Shown one piece after another: positions 6,103-13,708 of a DNA stretch of 18,457 bases. Every line of letters starts with the position of its first letter. The stretch's first letter is position 1. The notes under the pieces were generated by a model. That model did no database searches. It had not been told where the DNA came from and saw only the letters and a list, made by a program, of their open reading frames with translations. The translations under genes and the position numbers were made by a program. The stretch comes from an uncultured Murdochiella sp. (GTDB lineage Bacteria; Bacillota; Clostridia; Tissierellales; Peptoniphilaceae): NCBI RefSeq assembly GCF_902488755.1, contig NZ_CABTXF010000024.1, positions 1 through 18,457 on the forward strand, read 5' to 3'.

Positions 6103-7299
6103 CTACTCCAGATATTTCTTTAATGTGTCTACCTGATCCAGTTCTTCCCAAGAATAGCGATCATCGGTTCGCCCAAAATGACCGTATGTCGCCGTATGCG
6201 CATAAATCGGTCGACGTAAATCGAGCTTCTTGATGATGGCCGCCGGGCGGAAGTCAAAGACCTCTCGGATAATTTGCAAGAGCTGTTCATCCGAAAGTTT
6301 TCCCGTACCGAAGGTATCGATGGAAATGGAAAACGGCTCTGCTCGGCCAATGGCATAGGCAACACAAATCTCCGCCTTGTCCGCCAAACCGGCGGCAACA
6401 ATATTCTTTGTGACATAGCGGGCGTAATACGCAGCGGAACGATCCACCTTCGTTGGGTCTTTGCCGGAAAAAGCGCCGCCGCCATGATGTCCGGCACCGC
6501 CATAGGTATCTACAATAATCTTTCGTCCCGTTAACCCCGTATCCGCATTCGGCCCACCTAACTCAAAGCGTCCTGTCGGATTGACATAGAATTTCGTATG
6601 CGAATCAATCATCAGCGGATCTAAACAGGCTTTTACCACGTGATCCCAGAGTGCTTCTTTAATCGCTTTTTGATCCGCTTTGTCGTCGTGCTGGGTAGAA
6701 ATAAGAATCGCGTCAATGCGTTTCGGACGATCCTGTTCGTCGTATTCCACCGAAACCTGGGTTTTTCCGTCCGGCCGCAAATGCTCCACGATGCCTTCAC
6801 GACGAACCTCTGCCAAGCGTTTTGCCAACCGGTGCGCAAGCATCAGCGGCATGGGCATATATTCCGGTGTCTCGGTCGTCGCATAGCCGAAAACCATTCC
6901 CTGATCTCCTGCCCCTTCTCCGGAAAGCTGTTCCTGTTCGCCTTCGCGAGCTTCTTCGGAATGCAGCACACCACAGGCAATGTCCTGCGATTGTTCGCGA
7001 ATGGTGGTAATGACGGCGCAATGCTGCGCATCAATACCGCTTTCTGCATTGGTATAACCGATTTTTTGCAACGTTTTGCGCACAATGGCGTTAATATCTA
7101 CATCCGCCTTGGTACTCAACTCGCCCATAACAAAAATAATGCCGGTCGATGCCATAACTTCACAAGCGCAGCGAGATTGAGGATCTTGCCGCAATACTTC
7201 GTCCAGAATCGAATCCGCTATCTGATCGCAGATTTTATCCGGATGCCCTTCTGTTACCGATTCCGCTGTGCGGATGCGTCCTATTTTATTCTCTTCCAT
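6103..7299 (-). CDS. metK: S-adenosylmethionine synthetase (methionine adenosyltransferase)
   Basis: Makes S-adenosylmethionine from methionine and ATP, releasing phosphate and pyrophosphate; cytosolic tetramer. The ATG at 7299 is preferred over the in-frame start 39 nt upstream because GGAAGG lies just before it. The resulting 398 residues are typical. Signatures are the early TAESVTEGHPDK segment (11-22), GAGDQG at 129-134, and the glycine-rich GGGAFSGKD at 273-281. No SAM riboswitch fits in the 97 nt between ispF and metK. It is followed almost without gap by the MreB-like gene. Confidence 0.96.
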   Translation of the reverse strand: MEENKIGRIRTAESVTEGHPDKICDQIADSILDEVLRQDPQSRCACEVMASTGIIFVMGELSTKADVDINAIVRKTLQKIGYTNAESGIDAQHCAVITTIREQSQDIACGVLHSEEAREGEQEQLSGEGAGDQGMVFGYATTETPEYMPMPLMLAHRLAKRLAEVRREGIVEHLRPDGKTQVSVEYDEQDRPKRIDAILISTQHDDKADQKAIKEALWDHVVKACLDPLMIDSHTKFYVNPTGRFELGGPNADTGLTGRKIIVDTYGGAGHHGGGAFSGKDPTKVDRSAAYYARYVTKNIVAAGLADKAEICVAYAIGRAEPFSISIDTFGTGKLSDEQLLQIIREVFDFRPAAIIKKLDLRRPIYAHTATYGHFGRTDDRYSWEELDQVDTLKKYLE

Positions 7300-7396
7300 G
7301 GATTCCCTTCCTCTATTTTCTACGAAACCTTGCGGCATACGCTTTTTCTTCTTTGTCTACCTGTTTTTCTTCGGTCTACTCTACTGTCCGCGCCTC

Positions 7397-7888
7397 TCAA
7401 ACCGAGCGATAAAGCAAAACCTGTGCCATACAGCTTATTCCCTCTTCTCGTCCAACAAAACCGAGATGTTCCGTCGTCGTCGCTTTAACGGCAATCTGCG
7501 TGACATCGCAAGCCAGCGTATCGGCAATCGCCCGTCGCATGGCAGGAACATAAGGAGCTAATTTGGGTCGTTCTGCCATAATGACGCTATCGATATTGCC
7601 GAGGGAATACCCTTTCTCTCTTACCATTTCCATAACGCGCTGCATCAGCAATAAAGAGGAAATACCTTTGTATTGCGGATCGGTGTCGGGAAAATGCTCC
7701 CCGATATCGCCCAGTGCCAACGCGCCAAGCAGCGCATCGTTGATAGCATGTACCAAACAATCTGCATCGGAATGGCCAAGCAAGCCCTTTTCGAAAGGAA
7801 TATCCACTCCGCCCAAAATGAGCTTTCGTCCTTCGACCAGTTCATGCACGTCGTAACCCAAGCCCGTGCGAAACGCGACTTCATTCAT
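7397..7888 (-). CDS. ispF: 2-C-methyl-D-erythritol 2,4-cyclodiphosphate synthase
   Basis: Cyclises CDP-methylerythritol phosphate to MEcPP with loss of CMP in the MEP isoprenoid pathway. It has 163 residues, the usual size. The metal-binding residues D13 and H15 sit in GYDVH (11-15) and H47 in DADCLVHAI (41-49). The family motif DIGEHFPDTDP is at 61-71, and KATTTEHLGF at 135-144 forms the CDP pocket. Its start overlaps the ispD stop by 8 nt and has a GGGAGG ribosome binding site. A 97-nt gap with no clear promoter follows before metK. Confidence 0.96.
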   Translation of the reverse strand: MNEVAFRTGLGYDVHELVEGRKLILGGVDIPFEKGLLGHSDADCLVHAINDALLGALALGDIGEHFPDTDPQYKGISSLLLMQRVMEMVREKGYSLGNIDSVIMAERPKLAPYVPAMRRAIADTLACDVTQIAVKATTTEHLGFVGREEGISCMAQVLLYRSV

Positions 7889-8603
7889 CTAAATCCTCCC
7901 GTTCCGTCACAATGCGCTCGCCGAAGAGCAAGTCCATAGGGGTGGTAATCTTGATGTTGGCTTCATCGCCTTCCACGGTTGCCACTTTTCCGCCAAAAAT
8001 TTCTACCATCTGCGCGTCATCCGTAATGGGAATCTGCTCCCAAATTGCCTTTTCGTAGGCGTCCAGCAATACGGATTTCGTAAACATCTGTGGCGTTTGC
8101 GCACTAAAAAGGTGCGCTCGATTCGGCGTGTTTTCAATCACGCCTTTTTCGTTTACAAATTTTACCGTATCCTTCATCGGTAAGACACAAATTGCGCCAT
8201 CCACATCGCCCTGCTCAACACGAGAAAGGCATCGCTGAATGACCGCCGTAGAGACAAACGGTCTTGCTCCGTCATGAACGGCAATAATATCCGTTTCTTC
8301 CGGCAAGTGCGCAAGCCCCATTTTTACGGAATCCTGACGGGTCGGTCCACCGAGACAGACGGTCACACGTGAAAAATTCTCCCCGAATACCTGGGGGAGA
8401 ATGTCCTTTTTTACCGTTTCTAAAATATCTTCCTTGACGACGACAACATAGGCATCAAACACGCCCGATCGGCGCAAGGCACGCAAAGCGCGCTGCAGTA
8501 CTCGACCGCCGTCGATTTCAATAAGCATCTTATTTTTACCGTGACCCATGCGTGTACCTAAGCCCGCGCCAGTCACCACAGCTGTCACAAACGGTCGTTG
8601 CAT
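7881..8603 (-). CDS. ispD: 2-C-methyl-D-erythritol 4-phosphate cytidylyltransferase
   Basis: Couples CTP to methylerythritol phosphate, the step that feeds CDP-ME into the pathway ending in IspF. The ATG at 8603 has GGAGG upstream and puts the nucleotide-binding loop at the N-terminus, giving 240 residues. A longer in-frame extension reaching 8687 has no ribosome binding site and overlaps the previous gene. Visible motifs are TGAGLGTRMGHGKNK (13-27), the CTP-binding loop in an unusual form (TGAG replaces the common AAGxG), and the conserved HDGARPF segment. It lies 83 nt downstream of the ABC permease and overlaps ispF. Confidence 0.94.
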   Translation of the reverse strand: MQRPFVTAVVTGAGLGTRMGHGKNKMLIEIDGGRVLQRALRALRRSGVFDAYVVVVKEDILETVKKDILPQVFGENFSRVTVCLGGPTRQDSVKMGLAHLPEETDIIAVHDGARPFVSTAVIQRCLSRVEQGDVDGAICVLPMKDTVKFVNEKGVIENTPNRAHLFSAQTPQMFTKSVLLDAYEKAIWEQIPITDDAQMVEIFGGKVATVEGDEANIKITTPMDLLFGERIVTEREDLDE

Positions 8604-8686
8604 GATTTCCTCCGCAGTTCTCCCTCTCATCTTAACACACTGTGTGAGGCATAAAAAGGCGAGAATGTGAAGGAATCGTTGTAGCA

Positions 8687-10060
8687 TTAATCGGTACGAA
8701 TCGCCTCAATGGCAGAAATCTGCGTAGCCCGCTTTGCGGGAAGATATCCGGCGACCAAACCGATCAAGGCAGAAAAGCCAAACGCGGCAAAAGGCAGCCA
8801 AAACGGAATGAGGCTGAGCTGCTGCTCATCGGCAAAGCCTTCTCCAATCATGGCTTGGGCAAAGAAATGGTTGAAACCGAAGGAAAAGAGATAGGAAAAT
8901 CCGATACCGATAATGCCGCCAATGACGCCAATAAGCATGGACTCCACCAAAAACATCAGCCGTACATCGCTAATTTGTGCGCCAATGACCTTCATAACGC
9001 CGATTTCGCGCGTGCGTTCATGAATAGACATGAGCATGGTATTGGCAATTCCTATTGCCGAAATGAGAAGAGAAATAGATCCGATGCCGGCAAAAACCCA
9101 GCGTACAACGCGCAAGGCTTCTTCTTGTCCACGGATGGAGTCGGAGTTAGCGTAAGCGTTCAGGTGCATATCGTTAATCGCATCCACCACCTTTTGCGTC
9201 TGACTAATATCGTCTACGGTAACGGTCGCGCTGTCGTAATAGCGAATTTTTCTTCCCCGCGTCAGCTTTTTCGGAGCCGGCGACGGTGATTTTTCTCCTT
9301 CGGGGTTTTCCGATCTTCCACGCTTCTGCACTTCTTTTTCCATGTGCTCTAAGGTGTCAAAGGAGACATATAATCCTCTCGGCACCAAAATATCCGACTT
9401 CGAAAACGTTCCGCCATAGGTGAGTGGCAGCTTTATGGATTGATCATTGTTGCCGATGGAAATCCCGTCTTCCGGTGAAGAATAGTTATAGGTCTTTAAT
9501 ACCAGTTTTTCCCGCGAAAAATCCAAGTCGTAAACCGATTCCATGTTGGCGCGTGGATTTTTGCGATCGAAGCGATAGGCTACGATGCTACTGCCGACAA
9601 GGAATGGATCTTTCTTGGTGTTGGTTGGGATACTTCCCTTTTCCATCACAATATCGGTTTTTCGCAGCTCATCAAAATCGATTGCGGAAATCTCTCCGAA
9701 AATGCTCATGTTCGGATCCTTGAATGCCACTTCGTAACGCAGGTTCTTTGCTGCCAAAACGTCTTTGACATGCGGAATCTGCTTAATCTTTTTAATCTCT
9801 TCGTCGCGCAGATAGCCTTCCCGTTGCGTTGCCTTCGCATTCTCCGGTTCTTCATACGCGGTCGGATCCACGCGGATGGCATTGAGCTGCGCAAACTGCT
9901 CCATTTGTCGGCGGTTGCTCTCCTGAATGCCATAGCCGAAAGAAAGCATCAGAATAATCGCCACCGCGCCGATGACGACGCTTATGACGGTAAGAATCGT
10001 GCGGGATTTACGGCGTCTTAAATTACGCCAGGCCAGCATGACCAGCTCGACATTACGCAT
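8687..10060 (-). CDS. ABC transporter permease, FtsX/MacB fold
   Basis: A 457-residue membrane protein with four predicted helices (about 21-43, 320-345, 368-396, 417-440). A large extracytoplasmic domain lies between helices 1 and 2, the topology of MacB/FtsX-type mechanotransmitters. The coupling segment HERTREIGVMKVIGA is at 347-361, and the C-terminal PAKRATQISAIEAIR at 441-455 is the usual family ending. The ectodomain has a charged, proline-rich linker at 247-270 that looks disordered. It overlaps the upstream anchored protein by 8 nt (ATGCGTAA), with AAAGGAG about 10 nt before the start, indicating coupling. It probably pairs with the ATPase at 11146-11838. The cargo is unknown; peptide or lipoprotein handling, or antimicrobial defence, is possible. 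Confidence 0.93.
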   Translation of the reverse strand: MRNVELVMLAWRNLRRRKSRTILTVISVVIGAVAIILMLSFGYGIQESNRRQMEQFAQLNAIRVDPTAYEEPENAKATQREGYLRDEEIKKIKQIPHVKDVLAAKNLRYEVAFKDPNMSIFGEISAIDFDELRKTDIVMEKGSIPTNTKKDPFLVGSSIVAYRFDRKNPRANMESVYDLDFSREKLVLKTYNYSSPEDGISIGNNDQSIKLPLTYGGTFSKSDILVPRGLYVSFDTLEHMEKEVQKRGRSENPEGEKSPSPAPKKLTRGRKIRYYDSATVTVDDISQTQKVVDAINDMHLNAYANSDSIRGQEEALRVVRWVFAGIGSISLLISAIGIANTMLMSIHERTREIGVMKVIGAQISDVRLMFLVESMLIGVIGGIIGIGFSYLFSFGFNHFFAQAMIGEGFADEQQLSLIPFWLPFAAFGFSALIGLVAGYLPAKRATQISAIEAIRTD

Positions 10061-11132
10061 CGAGATCCAACTCCTTTTGCTGCTGCTTTTTCTTGCGGTA
10101 GCGACGCACCAAAAGAAGCACTGCGATGATCGCTACAACACCGATGCCTACGGGAATAATCGGGAACGTATGCGCTTCGGGCGGCGCAACGGGTTCCAAT
10201 GTATTCGCGTCATAGTACTGACTGGTCTGATCATCCACGAGCAAGCCCGTTTTTTCATCCTTGCGCAGTTTCGAAGGATCCACATTCATCCCCTGGTCAC
10301 TGCCTTCCACTTTTGCTTCAAAGGGCTGTTTTTGTTCGTGTTTCTTGCCGGTGGAATCTTCAAACGTAATCACGATATTGCCCGAAATCTCATTCTCCTG
10401 TGGCACGATTTCGGCGGAAAAACGATCGGCTGCGCCCGGAGCAAAATTACCGACAAAATAGCGTGGAGAACCGTTTACGGTAAAGCCCTTGCCCTCAATC
10501 GTCACCATATACGTCGTTAGCTGGTCTTTGCCGATATTATACATGTCCAAATCGATGTTCGTCGGCATCCCCATCATGATGGGTGCTTCTTCCTGACCGC
10601 CGTTCATCTGCACATCTCCCACCAAAATATCCGCCGTCTGCACGACAGGAATACCGATGGTCTCGGTGGCTGTAAATTCATTGCCTAACAAATCTTCATA
10701 TTCAAAAGAAACGTTGATGGAATAATTCTGCGCCGCAAGCGTTGGCGCAGTCTTTAGGCGAATGGTTTTGTTGTCCGTTTCCTGCGGACGAATGCGCGAA
10801 ATATAAAACGTATTGGAAGAGCCGACCGGGGTAAATACCGAGCCGGAGCTACCCGATGGAGCCAACGTCTGTCCCTGCCCCGTTTGCGGGCCGGTAGCCG
10901 AAGTTCCGCCTTCTCCTCCCCCGATGCTGATTTTAATATTGCGTACCGATTTTTCGGCATTGGTATTGTAAAAGGTCAGGTATACTTCAAATTCTTCGCC
11001 GGCATGAGGCATTTCCGGGTCTAAGCTGTAATTGGAAATGATTAACTTTGGTTTATTGGTAATGTTTGCGGCAGTATTGCCGCCATCGGAAGGCACATCC
11101 GTTACACCCGGAATATAGGTCGCTCCGCCCAT
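10053..11132 (-). CDS. C-terminally anchored beta-sandwich-like protein of the ABC module
   Basis: A 359-residue protein encoded between ATPase and permease. Residues about 27-275 look like two beta-sandwich (CARDB / S-layer-like) domains, for example NKPKLIISNYSLDPE at 26-40 and ADILVGDVQMN at 167-177. A Gly/Ser/Thr-rich insert lies at 69-106. One transmembrane segment (324-342) is followed by RRYRKKK, which predicts N-outside, C-inside. No signal peptide is visible from the chosen ATG, which has AGGAG 5 nt upstream, nor in the in-frame extension to 11207. Similar proteins in Clostridia, encoded beside MacB-type transporters, normally begin with a signal peptide. An accessory or periplasmic-adaptor-like role is inferred. 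Confidence 0.82.
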   Translation of the reverse strand: MGGATYIPGVTDVPSDGGNTAANITNKPKLIISNYSLDPEMPHAGEEFEVYLTFYNTNAEKSVRNIKISIGGGEGGTSATGPQTGQGQTLAPSGSSGSVFTPVGSSNTFYISRIRPQETDNKTIRLKTAPTLAAQNYSINVSFEYEDLLGNEFTATETIGIPVVQTADILVGDVQMNGGQEEAPIMMGMPTNIDLDMYNIGKDQLTTYMVTIEGKGFTVNGSPRYFVGNFAPGAADRFSAEIVPQENEISGNIVITFEDSTGKKHEQKQPFEAKVEGSDQGMNVDPSKLRKDEKTGLLVDDQTSQYYDANTLEPVAPPEAHTFPIIPVGIGVVAIIAVLLLVRRYRKKKQQQKELDLDA

Positions 11133-11145
11133 GGTTTCTCCTCTC

Positions 11146-11838
11146 TTATCTCCGCTCATGAATGCGTTCAATTTGTCCGTCACGCATGTGGAACATCCGA
11201 TCGGCATAACCGGTCATCTCTTCATCGTGCGTAACCATAATCACCGTTACATTTTCTTCCTTCGCTACGTGCGAAATGAGTTCCATCACTTCAAAACTGG
11301 TTTTGGTATCCAAGTTTCCGGTTGGTTCATCTGCAAACAGAATCTTCGGATTGCCAACCAATGCGCGCGCAATAGAAACACGCTGCTGTTGTCCGCCGGA
11401 AAGCTGATTGGGGCGATGATGCAGGCGTTCGCCCAAACCAACCAAAGTCAAGACTCGCTTTGCTGCTTCCTCATATTCCTTCTTCGGCACACCTTTCAGC
11501 ATCATCCCCAGTGTGACATTTTCCATAGCGTCCAGCGTGGGAATGAGATTATAGGATTGAAAGACAAAGCCAACATTTAAGCTGCGAAACAGCGTCACTT
11601 GGGATTCGGAAAGTTGTTCCAAATGGACACCGCCGATAACAATTTCTCCTTTTGTCGGCTTTTCCAAGCCAGCCAAGGCATTTAAGAGGGTGGACTTCCC
11701 CGACCCGGATGGACCAAGCAGACACACCATCTCGCCGCGCGCAATATCCAAATTCACATCGCGCAGCGCATAGACCTTTTCCTCGCCCATATGAAAGACT
11801 TTATAGAGATGCCGCACGGCAATAAATGCGTTGTCCAA
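11146..11838 (-). CDS. ABC transporter ATPase, MacB/LolD type
   Basis: Cytosolic nucleotide-binding subunit of 230 residues. Walker A is GPSGSGKST (42-50), the Q-loop glutamine is Q94, the signature is LSGGQ (146-150), Walker B is ILFADEP (166-172), the D-loop region is GNLD (174-177) and the H-loop is H204. All catalytic residues are intact. The sequence is typical of ATPases that pair with FtsX/MacB-fold permeases. The start is TTG (11838-11836), with a strong AAGGAGG 6 nt upstream. It is the first gene of the module, 13 nt before the anchored protein. A promoter with an inverted repeat lies in the 123 nt upstream. Confidence 0.96.
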   Translation of the reverse strand: MDNAFIAVRHLYKVFHMGEEKVYALRDVNLDIARGEMVCLLGPSGSGKSTLLNALAGLEKPTKGEIVIGGVHLEQLSESQVTLFRSLNVGFVFQSYNLIPTLDAMENVTLGMMLKGVPKKEYEEAAKRVLTLVGLGERLHHRPNQLSGGQQQRVSIARALVGNPKILFADEPTGNLDTKTSFEVMELISHVAKEENVTVIMVTHDEEMTGYADRMFHMRDGQIERIHERR

Positions 11839-11886
11839 GGCGTCCTCCTTCCTATGGTTCTATTTCGCATTATCGGGTTCTTATTT

Positions 11887-11914
11887 AGTATATGCGAACA
11901 GCCCTATTGTTCGC
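11887..11914 (-). promoter_or_regulatory. Candidate promoter with operator-like inverted repeat before the ABC module
   Basis: A perfect inverted repeat has arms GCGAACA (11894-11900) and TGTTCGC (11908-11914) around a 7-nt spacer. On the minus strand it is followed after 1 nt by TATACT (11892-11887), a good -10 box. No convincing -35 box is found at 16-18 bp, so the repeat occupies the -35 to -10 interval. Repressor binding or activator dependence is inferred. No T run follows, so it is not a terminator for aspA. A second AT-rich 8-bp inverted repeat (AAAGTTTT / AAAACTTT) lies just 3' of aspA at about 11937-11962. Confidence 0.5.
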
Positions 11915-11961
11915 TACATATTTCTTAATAAATTATAAAGTTTTTAATTCTACGAAAACTT

Positions 11962-13386
11962 TTACTGTCCCGTTTCGTCCTCTTCTTTTCCGGCAATGCC
12001 GGGATGGGTCATTTCATACGGATTAAAAATACGTTCCAGCTTCTTCGCGCTCATCAGCTTTTCTTCCAGAACTAAATCGCGAAGTGACTTGTTCGTCGCC
12101 AGAGCGCTTTTTGCCAGTCGCGCCGCCGTCTCGTAGCCGATGTGCGGAGCCAGCGCGGTAACAATACCTACGCTTCGTTCCACCTCTTCTTCTAAGCTCT
12201 TCTTGTTCGCGACAAGTCCCTCAATACAATGCACGCGGAAGGTGTAAATAGCGCCTCGCAAACTGCGCAGCGACTCAAAAATCTTATAAAAGCAAACCGG
12301 TTCAAAAGCATTAAGCTCCAGCTGTCCGCCCTCCACACACATGGTAACGGTCATATCGTTTCCCACAACGGCAAATGCCACTTGGTTAACCACTTCCGGA
12401 ATAACCGGATTGACTTTTCCGGGCATAATGGAGGAACCTGCCTGGCGTGCAGGCAACGTGATTTCATGAATACCCGAACGAGGACCGGAGCTTAAAAAAC
12501 GCAAATCATTCGCAATCTTGGAAAGCGAAAGCGCATAGTTTTTTAATACAGAGGAAGCCACCAAAAAACCATCTAAATTCTGTGTTCCGTCAATTAAGTC
12601 TTCATTCTGGCAAAGGGAAAGTCCCGTTACTTCATTGAGTTTGGAAACAACGTATTTCACATACTTTACGTCCGCATTGAGTCCCGTACCGATTGCCGTT
12701 CCGCCCAAATTTACCACCGAAAGCGCATCAATTGCCGCATCAAAGCGTTTCACGTCGCGCTGTAGAACGGCCGTATACGCCGCAAACTCCTGTCCAAGGC
12801 GAATAGGGACAGCATCTTGATTCTGCGTGCGTCCCATTTTAATGTATCCGTCAAACTCACGGCTTTTCTTTTCAAACGCCGCATTGAGTTTTGTCGCTTC
12901 TTCTTTAAGGTCTTGAAAATACCGAATCATCGCTATTTTTCCAGCGGTGGGGATAACATCATTGGTGGACTGCCCTTCGTTGACATGATCGTTGGGATGC
13001 ACAGGACGATACGAGCCCAGCTCACCGCCCAACGATTCTGTAGCCATATTCGCTATGACTTCGTTGGCGTTCATATTAAACGAGGTTCCTGCACCGCCCT
13101 GAATCGGATCTACGACAAATTGATCCATATTTTCTCCGGCGAGTATCCGATCACAGGCGGACACAATCGCCTTAGTGCGCGTTTCGTTGAGCTGATGCAC
13201 TTCATAATTCATCAAAGCCGCCGCTTTTTTGACCTCCACAATGGCGCGAATAAAGCGCGGATCTATCGGATTTCCTGTAATAGGGAAATTCTCCACTGCT
13301 CGCATTGTATTCGCCCCATAATACGCCTGTTTCGGTACTTTTACTTCCCCAAGGGAGTCATGTTCCACGCGAAACGCATCCGCCAT
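11962..13386 (-). CDS. aspA: Aspartate ammonia-lyase (aspartase)
   Basis: Deaminates L-aspartate to fumarate and ammonia, as in amino-acid-fermenting anaerobes. The ATG at 13386 has AAGGAG upstream and gives 474 residues, normal for the family; an in-frame extension to 13470 is not supported. The aspartase/fumarase signature GSSIMPGKVNPVIPE is at 317-331 and contains the catalytic-loop serine (S318 in GSS). GRTQNQDAVPIRLGQEF at 185-201 and the NPVIPEVVNQV continuation favour aspartase over class II fumarase, which usually has NPTQCE there. It lies downstream of the pxp operon but behind a terminator, with its own leader of about 190 nt. Confidence 0.94.
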   Translation of the reverse strand: MADAFRVEHDSLGEVKVPKQAYYGANTMRAVENFPITGNPIDPRFIRAIVEVKKAAALMNYEVHQLNETRTKAIVSACDRILAGENMDQFVVDPIQGGAGTSFNMNANEVIANMATESLGGELGSYRPVHPNDHVNEGQSTNDVIPTAGKIAMIRYFQDLKEEATKLNAAFEKKSREFDGYIKMGRTQNQDAVPIRLGQEFAAYTAVLQRDVKRFDAAIDALSVVNLGGTAIGTGLNADVKYVKYVVSKLNEVTGLSLCQNEDLIDGTQNLDGFLVASSVLKNYALSLSKIANDLRFLSSGPRSGIHEITLPARQAGSSIMPGKVNPVIPEVVNQVAFAVVGNDMTVTMCVEGGQLELNAFEPVCFYKIFESLRSLRGAIYTFRVHCIEGLVANKKSLEEEVERSVGIVTALAPHIGYETAARLAKSALATNKSLRDLVLEEKLMSAKKLERIFNPYEMTHPGIAGKEEDETGQ

Positions 13387-13573
13387 TGTCTTCTCCTTTT
13401 TTCTTGCTTTTCGTTTCTCATCGCAGTCGTGTCGTGGCAGACCACGGTTACCATGTGCACCGGCAGCCAATGAACGTTGAAAACGATTGCTCTCTATAGG
13501 ATATAGAAAGGACTGCCTTCGTAGTACGCCTCCTTAACGATACCACTTTCCGTTCAGTACGCAAGTGACAACG
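13387..13573 (-). promoter_or_regulatory. aspA upstream region with a 33-bp-spaced direct repeat
   Basis: This 187-nt stretch holds no gene. AGTACGC occurs at 13523-13529 and 13556-13562 in the same orientation, 33 bp apart (about three helical turns). Downstream of the repeats in the minus direction are TATATC and TATAGA, which could serve as -10 boxes, but no good -35 box is seen. A 5-bp hairpin CGTGG/CCACG lies nearer to aspA. A promoter that depends on an activator is a possible reading. Confidence 0.3.
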
Positions 13574-13625
13574 AAAAAAGAGAGCTGCATCGAACGTTTT
13601 CTTGTTCTCATGCAGTTCTCTTTTT
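13574..13625 (-). terminator. Bidirectional terminator ending the pxp operon
   Basis: AGAGAGCTGCAT (13579-13590) pairs with ATGCAGTTCTCT (13610-13621) over 12 bp with one G-T pair and a 19-nt loop. On the minus strand the stem is followed by a run of T (13579-13574), 84 nt or more past the pxpC stop codon. On the plus strand TTTTT also follows, so it can work both ways. It separates pxp from aspA transcription. Confidence 0.82.
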
Positions 13626-13708
13626 CTTCTTAATTGCAAGACGCGCATATTCCCATCGTTTCCATAACAGGATACGCCGTCTCTTCCTATTCGGAGAACC
13701 ACCTGCGC

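Noticed and set aside
7300..7396. A SAM riboswitch in front of metK.
   Set aside because: The 97-nt gap is too short for the usual SAM-I element with its expression platform, and its conserved core is not visible.
6640..7488. A 282-codon open frame on the plus strand opposite metK and ispF.
   Set aside because: It lies antisense to two clear enzymes, has no ribosome binding site that I can see and no recognisable domain; the composition is that of a shadow frame.
8636..8646. Palindrome CACAC-T-GTGTG upstream of ispD as an operator.
   Set aside because: The arms are only 5 bp and of simple alternating sequence; not distinguishable from chance.
11962..13386. Class II fumarase instead of aspartase.
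   Set aside because: The signature loop continues NPVIPEVVNQ and the QDAVPIRLGQEF segment fits aspartase better; fumarase usually reads NPTQCE.
12817..13473. A 218-codon plus-strand open frame opposite aspA.
   Set aside because: Antisense to aspartase; no motif and no ribosome binding site.
13448..13702. An 84-codon minus-strand frame between pxpC and aspA.
   Set aside because: It runs through the strong bidirectional terminator and encodes no recognisable protein.
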